Assembly (NCBI RefSeq): GCF_000685235.1 | Contig: NZ_ARYH01000001.1 | Span: 186,001 to 250,000, forward strand | Reading direction: 5' to 3' | Length of the DNA stretch: 64,000 nucleotides | Source: Hyphomonas adhaerens MHS-3 | GTDB taxonomy: Bacteria > Pseudomonadota > Alphaproteobacteria > Caulobacterales > Hyphomonadaceae | Part shown: positions 17,593 to 26,909 of the stretch, one piece after another | How the letters are laid out: the number at the start of each line of letters is the position of its first letter | Position numbering within the stretch: the first letter of the stretch is position 1 | The notes under the pieces: generated by a model | Told to the model about the DNA's origin: nothing | The model's database searches: none | The model's input: the letters and a program-made list of their open reading frames with translations, nothing else | Translations under genes and position numbers: made by a program

Positions 17593-18071
17593 GAAACCAT
17601 CTCCGCGCCAGTCTCGATCATCCGCAACTCTTCGAGCAGCCAGCGGCGGCGAATGTTGAGAACGAAGAAGGCCAGGCTTGCAGAGATCAGGGCCAGCGTC
17701 ACGCCGGAGAATGCAACGACCAGATTGCTCGCCATCTCAGCAGACTCTCCGGATGTCAGCGCCATCAATGCCGGCCCCATGGGGATAAGCGTCGCGACGA
17801 GCCCCAGCAAAGGCGCGACGCGGGACACCAGGCGCAGCGGTTCCAGCCGCCTCATAATCCAGAGCTCCAGATCATCGCTATCGGCCCTGGTCTCCCGGTA
17901 ATATTGCGTCAGCGCGCCCTGTTTCCGGCCGGAATAGCGTTGCGCGAGCTCCATCAGGAAACGTCCCAAGGTCAGGAGCGAATAAACAAGAGACACAAGA
18001 ATCGCTATCAGTGACGGTACGAGGAAAACGGCTGAGACTTCATAAAGTATCGTCTCGAAATCGAAAATCAT
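17589..18071 (-). CDS. MotA/TolQ/ExbB-type proton channel protein
   Basis: 160 residues with three predicted membrane helices. The conserved core VAPLLGLVATLIPMGPALMAL followed by SNLVVAFSGVTLALISASLAFFVL is the family signature. It probably uses the proton gradient to do mechanical work on a periplasmic or outer-membrane partner, together with the DUF2149 protein. Its ATG overlaps the CobN-like stop as TGATG, so the proteins are translationally coupled. Not the housekeeping ExbB, which is longer and paired with ExbD/TonB. Confidence 0.88.
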   Translation of the reverse strand: MIFDFETILYEVSAVFLVPSLIAILVSLVYSLLTLGRFLMELAQRYSGRKQGALTQYYRETRADSDDLELWIMRRLEPLRLVSRVAPLLGLVATLIPMGPALMALTSGESAEMASNLVVAFSGVTLALISASLAFFVLNIRRRWLLEELRMIETGAEMVS

Positions 18072-21000
18072 CAGTATTGCCCTTTATTTAAGGTCCATTG
18101 ACGCGACGTGCGAAGCTGGAGCAGCGCACCCGCAAGCATTACGAGAAGGAGCCCGGCGATCGAAGACAGGCGCAGCCAGTCCGGCCGGACGTCGCCGGGG
18201 GAAAGGACTTCATTCATGACCTGCCCCTGAATGGTCTGGGCCGCTGCAGCTGAAGTATCGGCCGCAGGTGCCCCCTGCCCGGTTCCAAAACCGAAACCGG
18301 CTGCCATATCCTCGATGTACTCGACGGTGGTCTGAGCGCCTGCGTCAGCACCGGCCTCTTCGGTAAGCTCCTGCCAGCGCTCGGTCAGCTCCCTGCGTGT
18401 CTGCTCGCTTGCATCCCAGTAACCCTTACGGATCGCTTCCGTCATACGCTCAATGATCTGAGCCTGCGCCGTTGGGTTCTGTTCTTCGAACCATTCATTG
18501 AGGCCAAGATCCCGGGCATCCATGACATAGGTATCATGCATCGCCTGCCACTGATCGGCGCGCACCATTGACTCGTCGGCCACCTGCCAACCGAAAAGGT
18601 TGTTTGTAACCCTCAGCATTTCGACGGTTCCGGCGTACCCCTCATCCATCATCGCCGAAATCCATTGCGGGTTCTGATAACGCGCGCGCAGCTCATCCGA
18701 TAGGAACTTGCTTGCCTGAACCATTTTCGGCCTGGCGCGCCGCAAATCCGAAATGTAGAGCGCCGGGCTTTCTCCGTTGACGGATTTCACGGCGGCGGAC
18801 AGTCCACCGAGGTATTCAAACGGGTGATCCGTCGACAAGACACCGTGCACATTGGAGGACCGTGCCAGGATCGCCGCATCAACACCCGTCAGCTGCTTCT
18901 CGAACAGGCCCAAGCTCGCAACGGACTGGCCCCAGTCAGAGGTCCCGTAAGCGAAGGATTGGCTTGCCAGATATGTCTGCGCGATGATCGCATCATCTTC
19001 CCAATTGGTCGAATCGAGTGCGGCATCCGGAACACCCGACCCATAATCACCGGGCGCATTCGAAAAGATTCTTATCGACGCCAGCCGGTCTGCAGTTCCG
19101 GCGTCCGTTCCTGCGGAGAGAAGCGCGTCTCTCACCCGGCGTGTACCGGCATAGACCGCATTCCCGGGCTCATCCTGTTTGGACAGCTCATCGATCGCCT
19201 CTGAATAAAGCCGCATAAGCCCATCAAACTGGTCCCGGTAGACACTGGTCGCCTGAATGACGACATCAACGCGGGGCCGCCCCAGTTCGGCCGCAGGAAT
19301 GATCTCGAGCTTTGTGACACGCCCGCCCCGGCCCCAGACCGGACGAACACCCAAAGCATGCATGATCTGCGCTTCGGTAATCCCCAGGGTCCGGATTGCA
19401 TCGGACGAGAAAAGCGAGAAAGCCAGCTTGTCGGGCGCCTGGCCATCATGGTCTGATTTGTAGGCGTCTATCAGCCCCGTGAACGCCTCCTCACCCGCCT
19501 TGTAGGCCGAGGGGGTCGGGATCTTGTCCGGCTCAAATGCAAACAGGTTACGGCCGCTCGACGCTTGCGGGTTGCGCACCGGGTCACCGCCCGGGCCAGA
19601 TTTCGTGAAGCCGCCATCCAATGCGTGCAACAGGGCTTCAAGCTCTTGCGGGTCAGCCAGGTTCTGGTCATAAGCTCGGGCGCGTTCGATCTGTTCACGC
19701 ATCGCTGCGTCGGCAATACCCGAAACGTCCTCACCCCCGCGCAGGAAGCGTTCGAGAAACTGGTACGGTTCACTTTCCGGCAGGTTCTCCGCCTCGGTTG
19801 CGAACATCTCGGTCTGGTCGATCCCAAGCAACGCGTAATATGGCTCACCCAATTGCTGCATCACCGTCATCAGTCTGTGCTCCGGAGAGGCGGCCAGACC
19901 GAACGTATGCAAGCCCAACGGCGTAGCTGTCTGAGCCAGTTCGTGCAGGTGATCGTGCAGGATCGGCAGGAAGGTCGCAAAGTCGCTTCGCACGTCTTCC
20001 TCTGTCCACAGCAGATCTTTTTGCAGGTTTGCCTCAATCACGACGTCGGCGAGGCGCGCATCTGTTTCATCACGCACAGCGCCTTCATCCAGCTGCTCTC
20101 GCTCGTGGATCAGGGCGTGAATGTCCCGCAGTTCATCATAGAATCCGGACGGCGCGAACGGCGGGGTCTGGTGACTGATCGTAACGGCCCGCCCCCGGCG
20201 AATCGCCTGAATTGCCTCTGCGACATTGTCCTGAATATAGGGATACACGACCGGAACGTTGCCGAGCGTCAGCATTGGATAGTCATAGGCCCACAAGCCC
20301 CGGTCCTTTCCGGGAGTCCACTCCTGGGTACCATGTGTCCCCAGATGGATGATCGCACTTGCGTCGAAGGCCTTCTGCACCATCAGGTAGGTCGCCAGAA
20401 ACAAATGTCCGGGCGGCACTTTGACATCATGATAGCTCTCGCCGACCTTATCGGCCCGTGGTGGCTGCGGCAGGAAAAGCAGCTTTCCAAACCTCACAGA
20501 CGGAATGACGAAAACCTTCTGCCCCTTGACCGTCCGCACCGCCCAATGGGATTCCGGCTCGCCCCACTTTTCAAAAACTGGCTGGGTCACTTCCTGTGGA
20601 AGCGTGTCGAGCCAGTCCTTATAATCCGACACGGGGAATGCCTGCGCCAATCCGTTCGCCAGCAAGTCATCCAGACGGTCGTGATGATAATACCCGCCCA
20701 GCATCGACTGACCTGCCTGCAGGATGTCATCCTCAGTCAGTTCGGGAACATCATATCCCGCCTCCCGCAACGCTGCGCCAATCTGCTCAACGCTTGCCGG
20801 AACATTCAGATTGGATGCCGACATGTTCCGCTCGCCCTGGGGCGTATTCCAGAAGAACAGCGCGAGCTTCCGGTCCACCTGATCGGAATGGCGCAACCGT
20901 GCAATACTTTTCGCCTTGCCAATCAGCAGATCGATCTGTTCGGGAATCGGGACCGGTTCTCCATTCTCAACTCCGGAGACCACGATCGGGTCCCCCATCC

Positions 21001-21949
21001 CCCAGGATTCCGGCGTCGCCATCAGGACCGCCGTCATGGCAGGTTCCACGCCCTGCGCCGCCTTGCGCCATTCCGCCGGCGTCATGGAGCGATTGCCCAG
21101 CAGTAAGATGGCCGGCACGTCCAGCTCTGCGAGTTCGGCCTTGCGCTGCTCGCCATTCTGCATGTGCGTATAGCTTGCAAGCAGATCGACATCAGCCGGA
21201 CCGAGCATTTCCGGGATACCCGTCTCCCCCATACTGTCGAACCAGAACAGGATCGGCATGACGCCAGCCCACTCTGCCTGATGAACGATCTTGTCCAGGA
21301 CAGCCGTCTGAACGCCGGAGATGTAGGTCGAGGAAATAATGACCGCCAGACGGGGCGCATCCGCTGGCCACCTGTCCCGCCCCCACGCTTCATAAGAGCT
21401 GACATCCGTAAAAAAATCGGGGGCATCCGGATGATAGATGGCACTTTCGGGCATGGGGACCGGCGCCGGGATATGGCTCGTGTCACGCCCCGAATTCCAG
21501 GCCGCGACATAGGTCAGGAAATTCCGGAAGTTCCGTTCACCACCCGCCTCATAATAGGCACTCAACGTCTCGAAGGCGGCGGGGTCCAGATTACCCGAGC
21601 GCGCTGGCCGGCCGCCTGATCCCACGGACATCCAGGGAACGCCGGCCGCGTTGAGCTGCCCCATAACGTCTTCAATCAACTGAGCGGCACGTCCACGCAG
21701 TGGCGCGTCTATGACGACCAGGTCGTATTCAGCCCAGTTCCCGGGTCCACCCTGCTCAAGATAATTGTGCGTGACCGTGACGTCGGCCTCTTTTCCCCAG
21801 CCCGCAATCCTCACGAGCTTGGACGGGAGCACAAAATCGCTGGCGACAATATGAATGCGGGCATCCCGCTCTGGCCGTTCATCGGCTGCTGCGCTGCCAA
21901 GGGCGCACGCGACAGCAATGGTCACCACCGCCAGGATCGTTCGGAACAT
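18071..21949 (-). CDS. Exported, membrane-anchored CobN/HmuS-like chelatase subunit
   Basis: 1292 residues of the CobN/BchH large chelatase family. In the cytoplasm CobN inserts cobalt into a corrin with the ATPase CobST, and HmuS homologues are linked to metal removal from haem. The core motif HLGTHGTQEWTPGK is at about residue 540. This copy starts with a signal peptide (FRTILAVVTIAVACALG...ADERP) and ends with a membrane helix (SIAGLLLVMLAGALLQL) plus a short basic tail, so it is periplasmic and anchored. ATG at 21949 has a GGAG site; ATG at 21961 is the alternative. No CobS/CobT is nearby. Gene order with a receptor, ExbB-like and DUF2149 genes matches hmuRS-UV operons. Confidence 0.88.
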   Translation of the reverse strand: MFRTILAVVTIAVACALGSAAADERPERDARIHIVASDFVLPSKLVRIAGWGKEADVTVTHNYLEQGGPGNWAEYDLVVIDAPLRGRAAQLIEDVMGQLNAAGVPWMSVGSGGRPARSGNLDPAAFETLSAYYEAGGERNFRNFLTYVAAWNSGRDTSHIPAPVPMPESAIYHPDAPDFFTDVSSYEAWGRDRWPADAPRLAVIISSTYISGVQTAVLDKIVHQAEWAGVMPILFWFDSMGETGIPEMLGPADVDLLASYTHMQNGEQRKAELAELDVPAILLLGNRSMTPAEWRKAAQGVEPAMTAVLMATPESWGMGDPIVVSGVENGEPVPIPEQIDLLIGKAKSIARLRHSDQVDRKLALFFWNTPQGERNMSASNLNVPASVEQIGAALREAGYDVPELTEDDILQAGQSMLGGYYHHDRLDDLLANGLAQAFPVSDYKDWLDTLPQEVTQPVFEKWGEPESHWAVRTVKGQKVFVIPSVRFGKLLFLPQPPRADKVGESYHDVKVPPGHLFLATYLMVQKAFDASAIIHLGTHGTQEWTPGKDRGLWAYDYPMLTLGNVPVVYPYIQDNVAEAIQAIRRGRAVTISHQTPPFAPSGFYDELRDIHALIHEREQLDEGAVRDETDARLADVVIEANLQKDLLWTEEDVRSDFATFLPILHDHLHELAQTATPLGLHTFGLAASPEHRLMTVMQQLGEPYYALLGIDQTEMFATEAENLPESEPYQFLERFLRGGEDVSGIADAAMREQIERARAYDQNLADPQELEALLHALDGGFTKSGPGGDPVRNPQASSGRNLFAFEPDKIPTPSAYKAGEEAFTGLIDAYKSDHDGQAPDKLAFSLFSSDAIRTLGITEAQIMHALGVRPVWGRGGRVTKLEIIPAAELGRPRVDVVIQATSVYRDQFDGLMRLYSEAIDELSKQDEPGNAVYAGTRRVRDALLSAGTDAGTADRLASIRIFSNAPGDYGSGVPDAALDSTNWEDDAIIAQTYLASQSFAYGTSDWGQSVASLGLFEKQLTGVDAAILARSSNVHGVLSTDHPFEYLGGLSAAVKSVNGESPALYISDLRRARPKMVQASKFLSDELRARYQNPQWISAMMDEGYAGTVEMLRVTNNLFGWQVADESMVRADQWQAMHDTYVMDARDLGLNEWFEEQNPTAQAQIIERMTEAIRKGYWDASEQTRRELTERWQELTEEAGADAGAQTTVEYIEDMAAGFGFGTGQGAPAADTSAAAAQTIQGQVMNEVLSPGDVRPDWLRLSSIAGLLLVMLAGALLQLRTSRQWTLNKGQY

Positions 21950-21963
21950 ATCCCGCTCCATCC

Positions 21964-23913
21964 TCAGAATGCGTAGGAAAGCGACAGGCGATAGACACGG
22001 CCGGGTTCGGCAAACGTGTAGAGGTCAGACCTGTCTGCCAGGCGTTCGTCTGTCAGATTGTCGATCCCGGCATTCAGGCGCACACGGGATCTCAGAGGCC
22101 ACACAGCATCAAGGTGCAGGAGCGTGTAGTCGGGGATAGTGACGCCCGGGGAATCCAGTTGGTCGCCGGTATATTCAACGCGCAGGCGAACCTCCGCCCC
22201 TTCCCTTGGAGACCATGACACGGCGGCATTCGCCTGATGCTCAGGACGTTCCGCAATCTGCTCCCCTGTCGCCTTATCTTCTGTGTCGAGATATGTGTAG
22301 TTGGCATTGATCCCGAACCCGGCAGGCAGGTCCATCTGCCCGGACAATTCCAGCCCGTCGATCTCCGCCTCTTCCAGATTGGTATAGTAGCGGACCTCCG
22401 AGCCCCTGATGCCACAGTCGGACACACACTGGCTCTGAATCAGATTCTCCAACTCGTTGTGGAACACCCCGGCATGCACAGTCCAGGTGTCGGCAATATA
22501 GTCTACGCTTGCCTCGAAGGTCTTCGTCGTTTCAGGTTTCAGATCCGGATTGCCATAGACCCAGAAACGGCCGCCAGCTGCGAGCACCCCGAAGTCCTCA
22601 GACAGATTGGTCAGGCTGGGTGACTTGAAGCCTTCGCCGTAGCCTCCTTTTACAACAATCCGGTCCGTCGGCTGGAACACAGCATAGAGGCGCGGACTGG
22701 CTTCCCAGCCATATGCGTCATGGTGATCACCACGCAGTCCAGCGACCAGTTTGAACGTATCAGTGACTTCGATTTCGTCCTGGACGAAGACTGCCCCCTG
22801 TTCCGCTTCCGAAGTTCCATCCGGGGACGCGACATCATCCTCCAGCTTCTCACGGCGAATTTCACCGCCAAATGTAACGGAGTGGGACTCCGCCAGCTTG
22901 AAGGCGGTCAGTCCGCTGAGCACTGTGTCTTCCAACCCCTGGTCCCGGGTCGGGGTTTGACCATTCGTCCGGAAGTTCTCCCGGCTTGCGGAACTCTGAT
23001 ACAGGTCCACCTGCGTGCGTCCCCACGACCAGTTGCCTTTGTGCCCCAGCACGAATTGCTCGCGCTCACCTTCATCGCGATCCTCATAATCTACCGGGGA
23101 TCGACCGGACGAGCGCGTATCGCGCCAGCGTTCATCGTCGCTTCGGGTGTAGATGAAATCGATGCGTTGCTGGTCATCCGGTGTCCAGACAAGGTTGAAC
23201 CGTCCAGTGGACGTTTTCCGCCCTTCGATGTCCGATATGGCCGGATCATCGCGATTGGGCCGGTCATTCCGCTCCATCACATCGCCTACGATGCTCGCCC
23301 CAAGCTTGCCTTCGACGAGCGGAACCGAAAGGAAGAGACTTCCATTCACACTTTCACCACCATCACCCGATTCCGGAGAGCTGCCGCCGAGGGACAGCTC
23401 GCCCATGAATTCTTCTGCTGGAGATTTGGTGATGATGTTGACGACGCCGCCAAGCGCATCTGACCCATAAAGCGACGACATGGGCCCGCGCACAACTTCG
23501 ACCTGCTCAATTGCCGCCGTAGGCAGCCAGCCAAGCTCCAGGTCGGAGTGCGCAATCACGCCATTGGTGGCGCTCACCCGGCGACCATCGAGGAGGTAAA
23601 GCGTGTACTCTTCCGGCATCCCGCGGAGACTGATCCCCCTTCTGGTCATGCCGATGCCGGTAACCTGCACACCGGGCTCACCGGCCAGGGCGTCAGTCAA
23701 ATCGGTCGAGCCGCGCAATTCCAGCTCTGCATTATCTACCACCGATACGCTCGCCGGTGCGGTTAGAAGAGCCTGCTCGCTAGCGGTTGCGGTAACAACC
23801 ACCGTGTCCAGTTCCCGCTCAAGGTCGTCGGCAAATGCCGGTGCTGCTGCGCTGAGCGCACCAAGGACCACCGACCCCGACAACCGACGGAACGAGAGAA
23901 TTTGCTGAGTCAT
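21964..23913 (-). CDS. TonB-dependent receptor (BtuB/HmuR-like), probable metal-complex uptake
   Basis: 649 residues from ATG at 23913. A longer frame to 24003 would put a Zur-like box inside the coding region and displace the signal peptide (LSGSVVLGALSAAAPAFA). The TonB box is DTVVVTATASE, the plug contains GVQVTGIGMTRRGISLRGMP and VEVVRGPMSSLYGSDALGGVVNIITK, and the barrel ends VYRLSLSYAF. It is much shorter than the receptor at 3575 and in the size range for haem, cobalamin or metallophore receptors. Two bases short of overlapping the CobN-like unit, so one operon. Its promoter region carries two Zur-like boxes, which points to zinc or a zinc complex (inference). Confidence 0.9.
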   Translation of the reverse strand: MTQQILSFRRLSGSVVLGALSAAAPAFADDLERELDTVVVTATASEQALLTAPASVSVVDNAELELRGSTDLTDALAGEPGVQVTGIGMTRRGISLRGMPEEYTLYLLDGRRVSATNGVIAHSDLELGWLPTAAIEQVEVVRGPMSSLYGSDALGGVVNIITKSPAEEFMGELSLGGSSPESGDGGESVNGSLFLSVPLVEGKLGASIVGDVMERNDRPNRDDPAISDIEGRKTSTGRFNLVWTPDDQQRIDFIYTRSDDERWRDTRSSGRSPVDYEDRDEGEREQFVLGHKGNWSWGRTQVDLYQSSASRENFRTNGQTPTRDQGLEDTVLSGLTAFKLAESHSVTFGGEIRREKLEDDVASPDGTSEAEQGAVFVQDEIEVTDTFKLVAGLRGDHHDAYGWEASPRLYAVFQPTDRIVVKGGYGEGFKSPSLTNLSEDFGVLAAGGRFWVYGNPDLKPETTKTFEASVDYIADTWTVHAGVFHNELENLIQSQCVSDCGIRGSEVRYYTNLEEAEIDGLELSGQMDLPAGFGINANYTYLDTEDKATGEQIAERPEHQANAAVSWSPREGAEVRLRVEYTGDQLDSPGVTIPDYTLLHLDAVWPLRSRVRLNAGIDNLTDERLADRSDLYTFAEPGRVYRLSLSYAF

Positions 23914-23932
23914 AGTATTTCCGATTTGATAG

Positions 23933-23949
23933 GTTATTTCATTACATTT
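23933..23949. promoter_or_regulatory. Zur-like box B (receptor operon)
   Basis: GTTATTTCATTACATTT lies 20 bases upstream of the receptor ATG. Its complement matches box A beside the zur gene at 13 of 17 positions. The position fits repression of the receptor-CobN operon by zinc-loaded Zur (inference). Confidence 0.55.
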
Positions 23950-24152
23950 TGAGGTCGTGCGAAACGGTTCTGCACATGAATTCTTGTTCAATCCGTTTTG
24001 CATGACCGTCCCGGACCACGCTGCCGTCCCGCCGACGGGTCACCGCTGACGAAGAGCTGCTGTTTCCCGCGAAATACGTACTTCAACAAACCCCCGCTCC
24101 TCCAGGCGACCAACACTCGTGGATGCCTCTTAGGACGCTGAACGACCGAGTC

Positions 24153-24171
24153 AATGTTATATTATACTGTT
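24153..24171. promoter_or_regulatory. Possible second Zur-like box C
   Basis: AATGTTATATTATACTGTT has the AATGTNATA left half seen in boxes A and B and an AT-rich core with partial dyad symmetry. It is 240 bases upstream of the receptor start, so it could serve a distal promoter or be chance. Confidence 0.35.
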
Positions 24172-24282
24172 ACTGTTTCTGGTGTATTTCTGCACATATT
24201 TTGCTCAACGAGGGGATACGCACTCAAAGACTCGGTGGCGCTGCCAAACACGAGCGCAGAACAGGATCTGAAAAAAGACCAG

Positions 24283-24300
24283 CAAGAATTTTTATTCTTG
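24283..24300 (-). terminator. AT-rich hairpin after the methyltransferase gene
   Basis: CAAGAAT-N4-ATTCTTG is a perfect 7-bp stem starting 8 bases past the methyltransferase stop. On the minus strand a run of six T follows 6 bases later. A weak intrinsic terminator for the leftward zinc operon is plausible. Confidence 0.4.
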
Positions 24301-24307
24301 ACACGGA

Positions 24308-25003
24308 CTATGCAGAGGCAACCCAGCCACACCAGGTGAAAGCTCTGTAGAATTGCTCGACATTCGAGAAGCCCGCAGACTTCAGGATTTGTTCGTCCTG
24401 TTCTGGGGTCAGGAGCTCGACACTCCGGGATACGGCGTCGCGTGCCTGGCCTGCCATTTCAGGATCAACGCCAGACGCGACCGCGAACGCTTCATATCGG
24501 GAAAGCCATTTGTCTCGTACGTCAGGTGCCTGAGGAAAACTGGAATGGGCTGCGACGAACGGTGCGCCGGGCTTGAGGCGCTTGTGGATTTCCTTGATCG
24601 TTCTCAAGCGCTCCTGCCGGTCGAGAAAATGCAAAGTCAGCAGACATACCGCCCCGTCGAAAACCTCCTCTGGCGCTGCATCTATGTACCCTTCGATGAA
24701 GTCCACACGCGCAGCGGCGTCGCCTAGAGTGTCCCTGGCGAGCTCGAGCATTGGAAGCGCCGGGTCGACACCAACAAATGTCCAATCAGGTTGGCTTTCC
24801 GCCATCGCACGAAGCTCCAGACCTCCGCCCGCCCCAAGCACCAGAATTCGGCCATCATCCGGGACCCGCTCGGCCAGAAGGATCGTCACCATTCTATGCA
24901 GGTCAGCAAAACCAGGCGTGAAGCGCGGCGGACCGGATTGATAGTTCGAGATCGCCGCGGGATCCTTGAAGGATTTCAGGAATGGGTTTTCATCGGCTTG
25001 CAT
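24308..25003 (-). CDS. Class I SAM-dependent methyltransferase
   Basis: 231 residues with the SAM-binding motif I VLGAGGGLELRAM (about residue 55), motif II acidic end FVGVDPALPMLELAR, and a downstream motif VCLLTLHFLDRQERL. The substrate is unknown. It is the last gene of the leftward MerC-GTPase-DUF1826-methyltransferase operon, 33 bases after DUF1826, so a role in the zinc-limitation response is likely. It could make or modify a metallophore or act on a protein, but nothing in the sequence decides this. Confidence 0.82.
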   Translation of the reverse strand: MQADENPFLKSFKDPAAISNYQSGPPRFTPGFADLHRMVTILLAERVPDDGRILVLGAGGGLELRAMAESQPDWTFVGVDPALPMLELARDTLGDAAARVDFIEGYIDAAPEEVFDGAVCLLTLHFLDRQERLRTIKEIHKRLKPGAPFVAAHSSFPQAPDVRDKWLSRYEAFAVASGVDPEMAGQARDAVSRSVELLTPEQDEQILKSAGFSNVEQFYRAFTWCGWVASA

Positions 25004-25036
25004 GTGTTGTGTCTCCTTCCGGAACGACTGTTCCGG

Positions 25037-25648
25037 TCAACATATTCCAGGGCGTTCAATATCGAACACCATCACGAAACGGGCGCTTCCGGTGCCCTCG
25101 ATTGGCGGCGAGCGGTGAAAGACATGTCCTGCCTTCCCGCAGCGCTTCCCCAGAAACATACCCACTTCAAACGTGGACATTTCCTGGATCGCCGGCTCGC
25201 CATTCCCCTGTTGCTCGTCGAACCATTGGGTTCCGCGGCCGAGATAAGTCGTGATCAGACGAATATCCGTCTTGTCCTTGTGGAACTTTCGACAGGCGTC
25301 GTCGGTGACATATTCCAGACGTAAAGTGTACTCCGCCGCATGACCGGAACTGGCACAAAGAATGGCCCGTATGTCCATCATGATGCGCTCCACGACCAGG
25401 GGAGACCAATTCCGCCCCGCAAGGAACGCCTCAGCCGTTGTTAAAATACCGGCTTCGTCGCCATCGACCCGGAAATCAACAAATCCGGAATAATCCAGAT
25501 CGCGAAACGCATCCCTTGTCTCAGAACCGACTCTTCGCTCCCAAAGAGCCAGTTCCACCGCTTCACGGAAACCCAATTCGATGAGCGAACCAAAACTATC
25601 GCAGGCGCCAACAGCCCGGATCTGCGACATGACCGACGACGCAGCCAT
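25037..25648 (-). CDS. DUF1826 family protein
   Basis: 203 residues of DUF1826, a family often found next to Zur-regulated COG0523 GTPases. Recognisable blocks are LRLEYVTDDACRKFHKDKTDIRLITTYLG, GTQW and the HRSPP motif with a following MVFDIE. The FHxD and HRSPP patterns resemble the metal-binding facial triads of cupin-like oxygenases, so an iron- or zinc-dependent enzyme is possible (inference). Start is ATG at 25648, which forms TAATG with the stop of the GTPase gene and has GGAGAAGG in front; an ATG 15 bases upstream is the alternative. Confidence 0.83.
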   Translation of the reverse strand: MAASSVMSQIRAVGACDSFGSLIELGFREAVELALWERRVGSETRDAFRDLDYSGFVDFRVDGDEAGILTTAEAFLAGRNWSPLVVERIMMDIRAILCASSGHAAEYTLRLEYVTDDACRKFHKDKTDIRLITTYLGRGTQWFDEQQGNGEPAIQEMSTFEVGMFLGKRCGKAGHVFHRSPPIEGTGSARFVMVFDIERPGIC

Positions 25649-26853
25649 TATTGCCTTCTCCATTTCGGAAACGGGTCACTCAAATCTTCACGCGCGGTGA
25701 TTGTCCCGCTGCGGTCCAGATGGGCGTCGGTCAGGCATGCATCCAACCGGGCGGTAATCGACACAGGATCCATGTCGATACCGATGAACACAATTTCCTG
25801 CCGGCGATCACCATAGACCGGATCCCAGACGGAAGAGAGATAGTCCTCAAGACCTGAACGATCCGGCCATTGTTCTTGTGGGACGCCCGACCACCAGGTC
25901 CCTACCCCGCTATGCCGGACCAAAGCGCCAGCCTGGCTGACTTCGCCAAGCCAATCCGGCCGGGTGGCCAGCCAGAAGAAGCCCTTTGCCCGGACGACGT
26001 TCGGCCAGGGCTCATTGAAAAACTCAAACAGTTTTTCCGGATCGAAAGGCTGTCGCCCGCGATAGACGAAGCTTTCGATGCCATACTCTACCGTTTCAGG
26101 AACGTGGTCCTCAAAACCGTACAGTTCCTTCGCCCACAGCGGATGATCATGCGCCTTTTCAAAATCAAATCGTCCGGTGCCCATAACCTTGTCGAGCGGA
26201 ACATTTCCAAATGCAGACTCCACGATATCGGCATCGGGATTGAGGGATCGTACCAGCTTCCTCACCGTGTCGAGGTCATCCGGCGAGATGATATCTGTTT
26301 TGTTCAGAATAATGACGTCAGCAAACTCGATCTGGTCGACCAGAAGCTGGACCAGCTGGCGGTCGTCGTCATCGCCGAGGCTCTCGCCACGATCCACAAG
26401 AAAGTCCGAACTGCTGTAGTCTTTCAAAAGATGCGCAGCGTCTACAACGGTCACCATCGTGTCGATCTTCGCAACGTCCCCGAGAGAAAAGCCTCGCTCA
26501 TCCCGGAAGTCAAAGGTCGCCGCCACCGGCAGTGGTTCGGAAATCCCGGTGGACTCGATCAGCAGATAATCGAAGCGTCCTTCCGCAGCGAGACGCGTGA
26601 CCTCTTTCAGAAGATCGTCTCTCAAAGTGCAGCAGATACAACCATTGCTCATCTCAACGAGCGCTTCATCCGTACGGGAAAGGTTAGCTCCTCCATCGCG
26701 CACAAGCGCGGCGTCGATGTTTACTTCGCTCATATCGTTTACGATGACCGCGACCCGCCGCCCCTCGCGATTGGCAAGCACATGATTTAAAAGCGTCGTC
26801 TTACCGGCGCCGAGAAAACCGGAAAGAACTGTTACCGGAAGTGTCTGGGACAC
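25648..26853 (-). CDS. COG0523 (CobW/ZigA-type) G3E GTPase, zinc metallochaperone
   Basis: 401 residues. GTP-binding Walker A is [14 protein letters not shown], the metal motif is CICC (in [12 protein letters not shown]), the base-recognition motif is NKTD, and the CobW C-terminal domain follows, with the family's typical zinc-paralog features. GTG at 26853 is the start because AGGAGG lies 6 bases upstream; the longer frame has no such site. Members of this subgroup deliver zinc to client enzymes under zinc starvation. The context (Zur-like regulator, DUF1826, DUF2796, MerC-like) makes this the likely role here. Confidence 0.9.
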   Translation of the reverse strand: MSQTLPVTVLSGFLGAGKTTLLNHVLANREGRRVAVIVNDMSEVNIDAALVRDGGANLSRTDEALVEMSNGCICCTLRDDLLKEVTRLAAEGRFDYLLIESTGISEPLPVAATFDFRDERGFSLGDVAKIDTMVTVVDAAHLLKDYSSSDFLVDRGESLGDDDDRQLVQLLVDQIEFADVIILNKTDIISPDDLDTVRKLVRSLNPDADIVESAFGNVPLDKVMGTGRFDFEKAHDHPLWAKELYGFEDHVPETVEYGIESFVYRGRQPFDPEKLFEFFNEPWPNVVRAKGFFWLATRPDWLGEVSQAGALVRHSGVGTWWSGVPQEQWPDRSGLEDYLSSVWDPVYGDRRQEIVFIGIDMDPVSITARLDACLTDAHLDRSGTITAREDLSDPFPKWRRQ

Positions 26854-26909
26854 TTGCACCCTCCTGCTTGAGATATCGTCGTAGAAAACGCTTCGCCCGC
26901 CTCTGGGGC

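Larger units (their letters stand above)
23914..24307. other. 394-base intergenic region upstream of the receptor operon
   Basis: No believable gene: the small frames here lack ribosome sites and family resemblance. It holds the receptor promoter region, two Zur-like boxes (23933-23949 and 24153-24171), and an AT-rich hairpin near its right end. I looked for cobalamin-riboswitch elements because of the CobN neighbour and saw none. Confidence 0.6.

Noticed and set aside
17284-24003. Naming the operon hmuRSUV (haem uptake)
   Set aside because: Gene order is similar but haem is not indicated by any local signal; zinc-type context is stronger, so no hmu symbols were given.
23914-24307. Cobalamin riboswitch upstream of the receptor-CobN operon
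   Set aside because: Looked for the B12-box and conserved stems on the minus strand and found none; Zur-like boxes explain the region better.
24123-24350. Small open frames between receptor and methyltransferase
   Set aside because: No ribosome site, no resemblance, and they cross an AT-rich regulatory region.
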